A stretch of 64,000 nucleotides of DNA, taken from Metallyticus violacea. Its lineage: Eukaryota; Arthropoda; Insecta; Mantodea; Metallyticidae. The notes beneath the pieces are model-generated. The model ran no database searches, was not told where the DNA came from, and saw only the letters and a program-made list of their open reading frames with translations. The position numbers were made by a program, and so were the translations under genes. Shown one piece after another: positions 11,081 through 23,345 of this stretch (position 1 is the stretch's first letter; each line of letters opens with the position of its first letter). The stretch lies in the NCBI GenBank assembly GCA_030762175.1, contig CM060846.1, positions 309,786,512 through 309,850,511 on the forward strand, in the 5' to 3' direction.

Positions 11081-13969
11081 TGCTGGCGGTCGCTCGTAGA
11101 GAACAACAGGATTCATTTTACTCTATCTAACACATACATGTAATGTTTTCTCCTGTTGAACGCTATGCTGCCACATAAAACCTTCATGATCCCCACTCTT
11201 GTTTCAATAAACTATTATTTAAATTAAGCTACACTTTTGTATAACGATTTAATTTAGGCGTTTTCATACCGACTTCTGCCTTAATTAAAAAACCTATTTG
11301 AATATACCGGATGTGTTGTTTTTGTGCCCCATGCTCCCCAAACAAAAGAGTACAGAGTGCCATGTACAAAACGCGTGTGTTACGGTAAGCGGAAACCACT
11401 TTATTTCCAGGATCAATTTATAGCAAACGACACCCAACCTTATCTCTATTTCAGAGCACGTGTTCCTGATGCTTTGTTTCCTCTTTTTCTTGTAAACTTC
11501 CAGCAAGCCACTCCAGCAAATTCTGCACAAAGAATTGTCTTATTTGGATTTCGTTTTGTACATTAAGAATAACGATAACCGCGAAAGAAAACTGTGAGAA
11601 AATGTTGAAATAATTAATGCCCTACCATAACATTCTTTCCAGAATTAGCAAAGTATTTTTTATATTGAAATAAACATTATTCATGCTATTTTATCATGTT
11701 TCCGAAATACAAATAAAGCTTGATTAGGACGATTAGGTTTATATAAAGAACATTTAAAAATTATTTACCATTTAAATCTGGCAATGATTAAAATGAAGTT
11801 CAATCAGGCAGGATGTACAAGGTCCTCACTCCGCTAAGCAATCGAAAAATGATATAGCTGATTGGAAAAAATAAACTGAGTGGCAGCCTCACAATGCCGA
11901 AGGAAATCATGTAATGTGGTTTGAACTCATATAACGTGCATTATTTGTTTCATTGGTTATTTATTATTAGTAATTAATACTGTGCTCATCTTAGTAGATA
12001 CTCTAAATTCCTGCCCTCCGTTGTGAGATATGCCTGAATTCATTTGAAAAGATTTTCTGACACTCAGCTGCATATTGCTTCCTGGCTAGTTTTTGTTTCA
12101 GAGCCTTCATTGACTTTATTTCAGGTACATCTGTAATTTTATGTGGATGAGGATGCAGCCAGCAGCTGAGTGGTTTTATACGCACTACTGACAGATACAC
12201 CAACTGGCTACCTAATCGAGTTAAAGGCTTAAGGGATGTATTTCTAATCAATAGGGTATTTCATCAAACTTCTCCTCTTATAAAGTTCACTTTCGTAGTC
12301 TCGGCTTCTTTCAAGTGCATTTCCCGATTACGATAAATTTCCAGGTTACTCCTGGAAATTTAGCTCGAAGCTCTCTCTTACAGCATGCACGATTTCTTTT
12401 GCTTGTAACTCAATATCGCCATACTCCACAATAAACAAACACACTGTAGAAAGCGTAACACGCACTTCCTACAGAAATGCAACTGAAAGAGTTGTCGTGA
12501 TAAACACGACTGGACCTGCTCAATTGCCTGCTTCAACGCAACTAAGCTTCAGCCTCAACGGGAATCGCGCGTCCACTGAAGATCTAACGCTTTGCACACA
12601 AACTCCAATTTCGGAGCGGAAATAGGGCACGGCATAGGATTCGTGGAAGAACGACTAACAATATTTCATGATTAAGAAGAACATCAAATTAATATGAATC
12701 GTTCTCCAAACTATGCAACTTAAAACTGAATTGTTTCTAAAATACTATATTCATATTTACAACACAGCAAATGCTTTTTACATAAATTGTGAAATTGTGT
12801 TCCATTCTTAGAGGTTCGTTACAAATAAGAGGAACTTAGTTGATATATTATGAAATTTTATTTTTATTTGTTTAGGTATTACAAATTTATGAAATCCTCT
12901 CTTTATAATGATGCATAGTTTATTCAGTTTTTAAATAATAAGCTACATTAGACATTAAAAAGAGCACGTTATGCATGAACTTCTCGATTAGAACTACTGA
13001 CAAATGTCTTTCTTTCCAAACTTTGTGCTTAAAGGTATATTTTCATTATGTATGTAGCAAGCCTCTAAATACATGAAGTACATTTATTTATAAACATTGA
13101 GATGTCTCTGTTGATGCTAGTTAGGAGTTTTAAAAGAACGAGATCCAACCTATGGGCCGAAATGCACTGAAACTTTATACCTCAGTTTCCGAAAATGTTG
13201 TTTTATCAGGAAATTTTGAGGATATAATACATCAATTTGCTTCACAGTTCCAGAATATGTTTGATAAACAATTTAATCTATTTTAACATCACGCTTGTTT
13301 CAACAAAGCAATTTTGATCAAATTTACATATAGAAAATGAGAAACGATATTTCTATAATAAAAGTATATAAATCCTTGATAAGACATTGTCAGAGCTTTC
13401 GTAAATAACCTGCAAAAATTTCAGTCCCCAACTCCTCATAAATTCTGAGAAACTTCCACTTATAACTGTGCAAGTTTTAATATTGAAGAGATGGGGCATT
13501 CCGGAGCTCCTTGTGCGCTTAAAGACTACTTATAAACATCATGTTTTAAGGTCCAAGATGCTTCAGTTGTTCATTGTATAAGTAAAAATTAAATATAAAT
13601 ATATGGCAAACTAGTTGAACTTTGGACTGAAAATGAAGGAGATAAGGCAAGTTATTGAGGATTGTTGCATTTTATCACCCAAATACCACCTATAAATTCA
13701 GAGTTTATTTTTATAGATGTAATAATGTATATTATCACCTATATATTAAATAATAAATAATTAATATTGGAATATATGTATAATCATGTTTGCTCAAACT
13801 ATCTAAAACAGTAATTTATCAGTGACTAGTAAGGCGGTTATTAATCAGAGCTTGTTACTGTTTGGTCTCCTACACAAAGCAAAATGTGCAATACAAAGTA
13901 GAAATTACCTGTGAGATGTTCTGAAATTAAAGGTAAACGTGTCAGCCGATAAAGTTCTTTAGACTCTGA
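11081..13969. other. non-coding DNA, no gene recognised
   Basis: The 82-codon minus-strand ORF at 12003-12251 (Met-Ile-Arg-Asn start, Lys-rich centre) is not recognised. A G+C-richer block follows it at 12300-12640 on the same strand, with another short open frame. These could be remnants of one old insertion or pseudogene, but I see no diagnostic motif. The rest is AT-rich without features. Confidence 0.4.
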
Positions 13970-15360
13970 TCACATGCGACAAACTTCTGCAGGACGGTTA
14001 TTCAAAGACTGCGCACTACGGTATATAGGGAGGCTTTCATAACTTCTCAGCTGGAATTGTTTCGCTTCATGTGGAGATCTGTTTAGAGCGGATCGATGTT
14101 TATAAGAACAAAGTATCCATGCACGTGTTGCCGAAAGATGCTCTAATAACCAAGGCAACCTATTCCAAGACTCCCTCTAATGAATTTTCGCACTTTATAG
14201 AACCGAGAAATGTCTCCCAGTTCTGGAACATTCCGAGTCCGCCTACGGAATTGCTCCCTTTCTCTCCCTTGCTCTCTTTTGCGGTGTTATGCGGTTCATG
14301 AGGTTCTCCGTATTATATAGGAGACATGGGCAGAAGGGTCATAACGCAAATGCGCCCATTTGTATGTGAAACGACTGTAGATGATGGCGGCTATATATAT
14401 GTATATGCTGGCCCGCGTTCTTGTTTTTTTCTATTACCGAAAGCCCGGCCGAATATCTCGGCGAATGTGCATATCCTTCACAAAATGACTACCTACTATT
14501 TTTATGACAAGCAAATGACGAGTATAAATCGTGGAAATGAGATTGCTACCCGTTTGAGGACGAACGGTGATGAAGAGGCAAGGGAGGAAATGGATCTGCT
14601 CAGGGATATGTAGATTTGACGGACTAGTTGAGTGGAGTCGATTGCATGAAAGTGTTAAGAGCTATCGCGGGTTGGAAAAGGAAGAGGTATTGAGTTTGGT
14701 GGTTGGCCGAGGAGGGGAGCAGGGGACAGGCGTGAGCGTTGTGATAATGGAGAAATTATGCACATGGCGCTTGACGCATTTCCATCAGCCCCATGCATTA
14801 TTAATAGCTTTCTGGAGTTGAGATTTATGAAACTGCGCAGGTATGTCAGACTTTGTGAGTGTACAGAGGAGGACAGCAGCTCTTGTCGAGGGTGACGCGC
14901 ATGCGTACATATTGTACCAAACCTCGTGCAGGCGACTTAGGCGTATCATCCCTCAACCGAGCTCAAAATGACACTAGAACAGTTCCCCCTTCTTCAAGCA
15001 CTGGTGCCAGATTCTGGTTCAGTAGAAATGGTACTTATAGTTCTTATTGGCAGTGGTGCACGAGAGGTTCAAAAATACGTTGGTTGGGGAGAGGAAAGAA
15101 AACCACAGCCAGCAGTGAAGTATTTCTTTTTTCGGTGTGTGTTGTAAAATATCACTGCCATTGGAAGTGCCTTGTGAATATGCAAACCTATGCACCCCCC
15201 CTCCCAAAGTGTAACATTCCAATCGATTCTGCAACAGCAATTTACGAATGTTTGGCACGAAGGATACTGCGATTTGCCAGTAATTAGGAGTAACTCGACC
15301 CAGCTGAAACAAAGAGGACCCAAAACTCACCCGCTTAGTTGAACGAGATTGAGACAAGCG
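13970..15360. other. G+C-richer block with many short ORFs, identity unknown
   Basis: This block stands out from its AT-rich surroundings by its CG dinucleotides and balanced composition. It holds several unrelated ORFs on both strands (for example 142 codons plus at 14859-15287 and 112 codons minus at 15019-15357). None resembles a known protein, and overlap on opposite strands shows that most are chance. Possible readings are a conserved regulatory region, an old insertion, or an untranslated exon and promoter. I cannot choose between them from sequence alone. Confidence 0.35.
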
Positions 15361-16738
15361 GTAAAATGAGCTTCTTATTTATTTCCAGAAAATAAAAGAT
15401 AATATTAAATATTTTACTTCAGTCAACAGAATACCAAGAATATTTTTTTTTCCTCACCATGCACTCAGTAGCGGAAAAACAACCAGTCTATAATCAGACA
15501 ACTGGCATTTATCTTATCTTAGTATAATGGAACAGCGGAAGAAATACATTTTTTACTATTTCATGTATTTTAGTTTTACTATTTTAAATAAATTTGTGGT
15601 TCAGTCTTTACTATAAAGTTATTAAAACACATTTTTCCTTTTGAAAGTCTATCGATTGTTGCAAAACTCAAAGCACTTTTGGCAGAGAATTAAATCACAC
15701 TTTTATGGAATGTTAGAAGTCTGTCCTTAGAGTTTTTCATCCGACATGTCTCTGTTTGCCATAAGATTTCATGAACCTCAAAGCAAACCGCATTACAATG
15801 GACGATAAATCTGAGCGCATTATGTTATTCCGGTTTGAAAATATCTTCAATAATTGGATAGCCAAGCCAGTGCAGAATCTCATCCATTTATTTCTCCACA
15901 TATAATCCAGCTGATTACAACGATATCCAGCATTCTTATGAACAGAGCTCTGTGCCACTTTCTTCCAGCTTACCAATAATGATCCAATCCAGACATGTTC
16001 TTATTGTAGTATTTTATGAATAGTAGTAGCTGTTTGGGGGCCTGGAGCTAGTTATTTCAATTAGATCAGCATTTTAAGAAATAGTGGATTTCCCTGGTCC
16101 AGTTACAGCTTTCACATTTACTCTCCCAGCTGTACTAGCAAGTACCTCATCGTGATCTTCAAAATATCTGGATCAGAATGTAGTAGTAGTTCTACAACGT
16201 TCACTGTCCCACACTGTTTCTAAGCAAAGTTATAATTTACAATAAACAGTGCTTCTTATAGTGTAATCCCTTTTGATACTATGTCATTATTAATATATAA
16301 CCTCTCTGAATACAATCTAAAAAGTAAAAAGTATACCTTACAATAATGAAATTTACATTTGACCACTTCTTGCTTCACAAAATTGTAAGAATAACTCCAT
16401 TAAACATTATTCCAAATCAATGATATATTTATATTGCACATTTCGAAAAATTCTGTAGTCAAAAACAGAAAGCAAAATACACACAATGTGGTGGACTTCA
16501 TTTCACTTTTATTTCTACTAAGAAATGCGGCGGAAAGCAAATACTAATGTTTTGCTGCTGACTAACATAAGAGCATTGTTACAAGCGCCCAGCTGTCTAT
16601 GTATAGATCACCGCTCTTTCAGCTTATATTGTAATTATTAAAATTTCATACAACGGTGTTTTCCTTGACCGCCTTCTTGACTGCTGGTCAAAAGAATTCA
16701 GTTTCGACTCCAATACATGCTTATGAATTGTTCTTAAG
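15361..16738. other. non-coding DNA, nothing recognised
   Basis: AT-rich. A 79-codon minus-strand ORF at 15737-15976 is not recognised. Confidence 0.5.
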
Positions 16739-16952
16739 TTAGGGAAGTCTAGAACGGGGTCCACATAGATTCGTGAGAATAATTGAGGAGCTACCTGTCG
16801 GTGAGGTGGCTTCCTACGATCTCGAAAACTATGTGCACACATGTCCCCTGTAATATTGTCCTTTATCAATGAAGTCGTAGTACGGAGGTAGAGGAAGTAG
16901 AGGTCGCTGCGGCAGGCCAAAGCCTGATCTTGGTCTGTCGCACCATAGAGGA
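16739..16952 (+). repeat. SINE-C, headless fragment
   Basis: The segment 'agggaagtctagaacggggtcc', 'ataattgaggagctacctg', 'cacatgtcccctgtaatattg' and 'ggtcgctgcggcaggccaa' follows, in order, the body of the complete SINE-C at 39742-40055. The tRNA-like head is absent. Confidence 0.75.
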
Positions 16953-17554
16953 GGAGGAAGAGCAATGTTTTCTGTGTGAGGCAATAATAACGTTCATCTT
17001 ATAGCACAGAAAATCAGAGACAATAGAATAAGAAAAAATTATTACGTTCTTTGCCAGGTGTTGCAGCCATTTTCACTGTATCAGTATGGTTAAAAATTCA
17101 ATTTCACTTTTTAAAGTAGAATCATCACATAATTAGTTAATATTATTAATGAGATGTATTTTGAAAATTGATCTAAAAAACTCATATGAAGTGAGCAAAA
17201 ATGTATTATTTGCAACGGTATATAAATAAACAGCTAGGGTTTTAATGGGTTAAATGCAATTGTTTTCTCTTTGCATTTAAAGACTGGTTCGTACATATAA
17301 ATCTTTGTTTATATAAAGGCTAGTGTCTAAAATTTTGTAACTCCTATTTCTCGGTGCTTTTTGAGCACCCAATTGCTATTGAAAACTTTAAATTTTAATT
17401 TTTGAGTTTTCCTACTCTAGGAATCTAACACATTTAAAGATTATAATATGCTGCAGTTTCCGTGTCTAGTTATTTCTAATGCCAATATAAATTACTATTG
17501 AGCATTGGTTTAGTAGGGGCAAGAGGAATTTTCGCTACTTCAGCAATTTACAAG

Positions 17555-17965
17555 AAGTGACCGTTTGGGCCCACGTCCGGAAGGAAGGGATGAGATGGAG
17601 GAAGCATGAAAGTCCGGGATCCAGGGTCATTGAGGCACTGACATAGATGGTCTTGCAGATGAAACACCCCGACGACGACGGGGCTCTACTTAAAGGAGTT
17701 TGAGTCCCTTGGAAAGACAATCTTTCGCAACAGATGTCGGGGCGGATACCTTTCCAAAACGCTAGCCATCGCAGCACCTTGCCTGACATTTTCGATCCTG
17801 CAAAACAGAACCAAAGCAATGGAAGATGAAATGGGATAGCGGAAAATTCGTAAAAGCATGAAAAGAAGAGATGGTTGGCACTAAAGGATTTGAACCGAAA
17901 ACTTCCGAATGCGAGTCCAAAGCGTTACCGCCTAAACCGCTCCGGTCGTTACTGTTAACCATACA
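17555..17965 (-). repeat. SINE-D, minus strand
   Basis: Read on the minus strand, 17965-17870 gives a tRNA-like head: 'gagcggtttaggcggtaac', 'ggactcgcattcgg' and a B box ggttcaaatcc. The body downstream shares, in order, several blocks with the copy at 45606, including 'ccatct', 'cccatttcat', 'ccccgtc' and 'catctcatccctt'. Head similarity between the two copies is clear; body similarity is weaker, so the far end is approximate. Confidence 0.6.
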
Positions 17966-19059
17966 TGGTAAAATTAAATGTGTGAGTTCACGGCAACACG
18001 AATAGTTCGTTACTATTTCGTCAATTTCAGTTCCATAAGTACACAAAAAGTTCAACATTCAAACTATTGAAGAAAGTGATATAATGATGTGGCTGTTCTT
18101 TAAATAAAGAAAGATTATTTTCTCACTGTCCCTTGTTGTAAGAGGAAGAGAAAACCCATTTACTTTTCATTTTATAAGAAGGAAAGTCAAGAAAGAAAAG
18201 CACATAGACAAACACATTCCCTTTCCCTTAATTCCCTTTTCGTTTTCTTTTCTTTGCACTTTATTTTACTTATTTCTTTCTACTTTTATCCTTGTTCCTT
18301 TCCTTTTATTTCTTCTTCTCCGTTTCAAAAAAGAAGAAATATCGTTTTAATTTACTTATTATTTTCTCTGTTTCTATTCATTCACTTTGAGATATAGATG
18401 AGAAATAACATCAGCAGCTTTAGTACTAATGGTGCTATAGGCTTGACATAGTGACTATTCCGGCTTAGGTGCAATAATGTAAAAAGGTGTTTATGGTACT
18501 TAGAAACATTTAGAACATACATATAAACTTTGTTAATTTCAATATTATTTACAGAGCTATTTTGTTCCATATGATTTAATTCGACTACTAGGACTGCCAA
18601 AAATGATGAACGATTTATACGTGCCACGGTATTGGCATTAAAATTTTTTTCATTAAACTTTTTATTGGGTCGTTTATACTTGGCGCTATTACTATAGCCA
18701 TGGGTTCTATAGTCGTTTTCCATAGGCTTCTTTTTCTATTTTACATGGGTATTTTTATCTTAATATTTTATGTAGAATTAAAATGTTATAATGTAATATA
18801 ATTTAGTTTTAGTTAATAATGTTTACACTGGTTGTTTTACACATTTTCGGTAATATCGATTAAGACTTTATTTCTTTGTTCGTCATATTTTTACTGATGA
18901 ATTGGTATAATTTAACGAAAATACTCTAAAATCAATTTATAAGTGCCGATTCAGCCGGTCGTCGGTTTAGGCACTGCGTTGCCGCCGATAGCTTCTTGCG
19001 TAAACTCACGGTGCTCAAGCACTCCATAATTTTAAAAAATTAGGCAAAACATATTAAAC
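17966..19059. other. non-coding DNA, nothing recognised
   Basis: Contains a strand-asymmetric purine/pyrimidine-rich patch at 18130-18370. The 113-codon minus ORF at 18382-18723 is Asn/Lys-rich and not recognised. Confidence 0.45.
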
Positions 19060-19540
19060 AATATAATGTGGTTTTCACCCTCTTTACAGTAGGTGTTGAA
19101 AATGCCGTCCATTTTCCCTGACATACAATGCACATTTTCTTGGGAAATTATTTCTAACAGGCGCCAGCTCTCCATTACTAATGCATGTAACTTCGTTTCG
19201 AATGTTTGTTCTAAGTTCTTCCAGTGTGGGAGTGTTAATTGAATATATTCTATTTTTCATTGTCTCCCAAAGATAAACTCACAAACGGTAAGATCTGGAA
19301 ACGAGGAGGGTTTTAATGGAAGTTTTTATATCATTAAGACTTTCTTCTGTGGACATTTAATGTCTTCGATTTTTTCGCAAAGCAATTCTATAAACTTCTT
19401 ACTAACTTAAATATTTTTTTCTCTCATTTGGGAACTGGGCTGCAAGGAAATGTACGCCTAAATGCCTGTCTCGTTCTGTCATATCATTTTCTGTTCCTGA
19501 TGTATGTCCTGAAGATGAACCTTTCATGACGCAGTAAATA
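19060..19540 (-). pseudogene. Tc1/mariner-type transposase, C-terminal fossil
   Basis: An open minus-strand frame of about 64 codons (19275 down to the stop at 19084) reads ...INTPTLEELRTNI... and ends CALYVRENGRHFQHLL then stop. Both are characteristic of the C-terminus of insect IS630-superfamily transposases ('..P.TLEELK.NI..' and '..G.HFEHLL'). In another frame just upstream, FPDLTVCEFIFG corresponds to the 'SPDLTPCDFFLWG' block, so one frameshift separates it. Further upstream the homology fades. The C-terminal end is unusually well preserved. Confidence 0.75.
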
Positions 19541-20489
19541 TTCCTCCATTGCACAAGACTACTGAACTATTTAATGACTCTCAATTGTGCTCAACACAAC
19601 TGCCTAACTGTCGAAATTCCGCTCGCAACTGACTAGAAGAGAGATGGTACCGCTCCTGCCGCGCGAGCAATATCAGCGATTGGAGGGAGTAGGTCTGCTC
19701 GTCCGCCAATCTATTTGCGGGAATTTTAACAGCTCTAACGGTATATCACAAATGATGTGCATTTTATACTTCCGTTGTAAAATGCATTTACCATTGTATA
19801 TTACAATAAAATTTAAATAAAATTTATTGTTGTTACAATTTTCCATATTAACGTAGCTAATGGAGTCCCATCAGGCATGTGTATAGGCATCTATAGTAGT
19901 TTTTTCTTGCCCATTGATAGCGTGGCTATGCGGGAGTTGAATAAAAAGTAATAACAAATTCACCACATTACATATTAACAAGTGAATGCACTACCATTGC
20001 TAGTATTGATACAAGGAAAATAGACCCATTCAAAGTGCCCCTGCTGCTATTACATGGACGCGTACAAAGATCATAAGTAATGGTGACAAAGAGCATAGCC
20101 CCAAACATATATTTTATAAGTCCAAGTAACGGGCATATTGCAACATTGAGGTGTTTAGTGGAAGGCACTGTCAATTATCGTACGTTGTCACTTGGAGTGT
20201 CGACTTTTCGGCAAGAATGCGATAGTGTGGAGGTGACCCCCTCTCTGCTGGATGTGGATAGATAATGAATAGCGTGGGATTTGGTTAACAGATTGGAATA
20301 ACCCATCCGACAATGTTAAAATATTTATTTGTGTATTGCAAAATTGCATCTTGTTGGATGCCTCTTGACACCTCCGCGATAGCAGTGTTCTTACACGTCA
20401 GTTCAGTAAGTGGCGGCCCTCAATTCCTCCCCACCCACCCAAACCCAAAAAATATGTCAAGAGCCGCAGGATGTGAAAGAGATGCCAAT
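19541..20489. other. non-coding DNA, nothing recognised
   Basis: A G+C-richer patch at 19600-19740 may be the 5' end of the neighbouring minus-strand transposon. Nothing else can be supported. Confidence 0.4.
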
Positions 20490-20880
20490 AGTGTCATATG
20501 ATGTCCAAGGAGTAATAATCGTGCAGTTACTCGTGGGCAAACTGTTAATGGTATGTGCTACCACAGACATCTAGAACACCATCTTCCTCCTGATTTGTGT
20601 AGAAAACTGTGGCAGTTTTAAAAAAACGTGCGATTATCTTGCTTGACAATGCTCACTATCATACTGAAGAACTTATGGCGCTGTGAGGTGGTAGGTACTC
20701 AAGCATCCTTCATGTTTACCAGACATTAGCTTCGGATTTTGCCTCGAACTAAAGGAACTACTCAGAGGAAAGTGTCTCCATATGACAGAAACAGTAGGCC
20801 GTCACATCTCTGACAAAAAGTACTGCTTCTACTAGTGTTCAGCGCCATACGGAAGTATACCTAAGAGTTATACGTGTAGC
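20490..20880 (+). pseudogene. mariner transposase fragment with frameshifts
   Basis: Three consecutive blocks lie in three different frames: RGQTVNGMCYHRHLEHHL (from 20532), LLDNAHYHTEELMAL (from 20642) and FGFCLELKELLRGKC (from 20731). They match, in order, the 'PPGQTVN..YY...L', 'ILHHDNARPHTA' and 'PCDF.LFPKLKE.LRGKRF' regions of mariner transposases. Two frameshifts and several stops make it inactive. It belongs to a different group from the fossil at 19060-19540. Confidence 0.72.
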
Positions 20881-20939
20881 AGGCAATTATATTTGAGATT
20901 AAAGTGGAACATACGTCATTCCCTGATATTCTAAAATTT

Positions 20940-21790
20940 CAGTGCGCACAAAAATGCTTTAGAACATTAGCAAATATATATAGAAGCAACAAAGCAAACA
21001 TAAGAACATATAAAGAGAGACATGACTCGTGGTAGTCACAAGGGAAACACACATTCCTCACTCTTTTCAATTGCTTCCTAAACAAGTACACCAAAAAGGT
21101 GAAAACAAAAAAAAAACAAATAAATAAAAATAAAATAAATAAATAAATAAATAAAGGAATAGAATAGCCCCATTTGCAATAAAATAATACTGAAAGCCCC
21201 TTGCCAAAAGAAATGCATTCTAACAGCAAAAAATTAGAAACAAAGTTAAACGCACAAAATTATAAATAATAAGAGCTAGAACAACCACACTAAAAGCACA
21301 TTAGATAATTGCAAACTGAAGTGCATGGGTGATTGTGTCTACATTAGCCAGACTGCACTCTTTATTAGTAAAACAGCATAAGAAATTAGTATCACCAGTA
21401 CAGTTAAATATTTGAAATTTAAATTGCATGCGGACAAACATTGCAGAATAGAAATTAAGAGAAACAAACTTAATAACTGTGCATTTCTGTCCTTATATAT
21501 GAACAACCGAACAGATAAACTGAAAGACAAAGAATAAGCCATGCCGAGACGTTTAAGAAAACGGTGACGCAGAACTTTGAATTTTGCACTATATGGTAGA
21601 TCATGCCAAGAAGATAAAGGAATTTCGCCAACACAATTAGGAACCTGAAAGGAAAATAAGAAGCCACGTGATACATCTGGACCAGAATCGATGGATATAC
21701 AGCGTCACGACGTGGCACATAAGAATAAAGAGAAGATACAGGGAGGCAAAACACGACGGGCGGACGAGCTGAAAGAGAAACTCGGGCTGC
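20940..21790. other. purine-rich segment with an internal (TAAA)n repeat
   Basis: The plus strand is A/G-rich, so the minus strand gives long hydrophobic Leu/Phe/Tyr ORFs (96, 67 and 94 codons) that I regard as compositional. A (TAAA)n tract lies at 21119-21155. A plus frame ending near 21810 is Lys/Arg/Glu-rich and may be the tail of an unrecognised element. Confidence 0.4.
21119..21155 (+). repeat. (TAAA)n microsatellite
   Basis: Interrupted then regular TAAA units following a short A-rich run. Confidence 0.9.
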
Positions 21791-22814
21791 TTGCCGTCAT
21801 GAGCAACAAAACTTAGTCAACTGTAAATAAAAAATTGTCTAGTTTATTCAAAGTTTATTACAAATGTGGTGAACAGATTATAATTATTTTCCTTTTAGAG
21901 ACTAATGAATAACAACTAATTTATTTAAAAGTATATACATATGTAATGTTCAAAATGTTAAGGTAGCTGTATATCTCCATTAATTTCAGTGGCATGCATC
22001 TGTTTTGTAGAAAGTGGTGCAGCAAAATGTGAGAACATTCTAGGTATTCATAAGTAAAAAAACAAACTAGTGTTGAATAGAACAGCGATACGAACAATGT
22101 ACATTATCGGCCTATACTTATTATTAGTTTAAGAGAACGTTAGCAGAGCAAAATGATAAGCGCTTATTACGTTTTGTAAATAAGTGGAAAGATTTGTCTT
22201 GAAAATTCGCTATACATTTAGGCGCCTCTTTTAAAGATAGTTATAGCGTTTTGGTCTTTTGAATGATTGTTCATAAAAAGAAAAAAAGAAAAAAACACAA
22301 TCTGCCTAAACGATAACAATAAAAAATATATTATGTGTGTGTAAGAACTTTTTTGGAAGTGCTATTTTAGGTCACTTTACTTGAAAGGGTCTTGCTCTCA
22401 TGGGATATCATTGAGCTATTATTGGTTGCTATAACATTTTGCAATAACTGCGTGTGCTTGTTTAGAATGGATACACACTTACATTGATTTGAAGATTAAA
22501 GGGAATTATCACAACCTTCCCAAAATGATGTTCAATTGTCCGGCGGCACACCTTCGTTAATACGTCAATATATTTTCTAAAGGGAAGCTGTTGACAAGGA
22601 AGCAGCGGTACAGAAAATAAACCAAAGGTTGTGCCTAGAAAGGTACTTCAGTTTGTTGAGAAATATACCACTGAAATGTACCAACATTTTTAAAATTGCA
22701 ACTTATCCTCAACACAACAATTTCACAAAAATACCTTAACAATGGCAAAGGAATAACTAAAGAAATACTTCCATAATATAGTTCAGAATTATTACATTCA
22801 ATCAGCGATTGCCT
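21791..22814. other. AT-rich non-coding DNA
   Basis: No supported feature on either strand. Confidence 0.5.
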
Positions 22815-23345
22815 GTAAGTAGTCTATAACTTCCCTTATCCAACATCAGCATGGCGTAAGACGTATCATGTTATTTTTGCAAAACATGCATATTTAATAC
22901 ATGTCTAACAGACTTCCGGCTTTGAGTTGCACGTATTGTGTGATATGATATGTCTAGACATCTGGTCACATTATGTTTTGTATAACAAGTGTTTGTGGGA
23001 ATATCTGCATAAGGCGTTTAAATTTCTCGTCACGTAATCGTACTTTTTTGACGTGATATTCATTTTGCTGAGGATAGGACGAGGAGGTTGAGGATGAGGT
23101 TGTCGATATAATTTTCCTGTTGGGTTTTTTGATGCGACGACATGGAGGATGTATCCTGGGTGTAATCGGTAAAATGTTCCTGGAGAACCGTGAAGGAGTG
23201 GTGTTGTGCCTTGGATAAGGAGTTCAGTTGAGACGAAATGAGCACAGTGGGGAATTAGCTGCTCACGTAAGAAGTATGTGCTGCACTTGATCGGTGGAAA
23301 TAAATCGTTTTGTGATTGGTTAGAAAAAAATGAGAACGTAAAGGA
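22815..23345 (-). repeat. unclassified dispersed repeat 'E', minus-strand copy
   Basis: On the minus strand this segment matches 28322-28850 along its length. Shared blocks in order are 'aaccaatc', 'atttccacc', 'gcagcac', 'aaggcacaac', 'ttaccg(a/g)ttacacc', 'ctccatg', 'cagcaaa', 'ccgg(a/c)agt' and 'atatgcatgttttgca..aa..taacatgat'. It contains a 127-codon ORF (23354-22971) that is not maintained in the other copy. No tRNA boxes, transposase or reverse transcriptase motif is visible. It could be part of an LTR, a LINE end or a non-autonomous DNA element. Confidence 0.7.

Noticed and set aside
14859..15287. 142-codon ORF as a possible gene
   Set aside because: No recognised domain, and unrelated ORFs of 112 and 84 codons overlap it on the other strand; no start context, splice or promoter evidence.
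20939..21229. 96-codon hydrophobic minus-strand ORF
   Set aside because: It is a translation of A-rich plus-strand DNA including a (TAAA)n repeat; the Leu/Phe/Ile/Tyr content is compositional.
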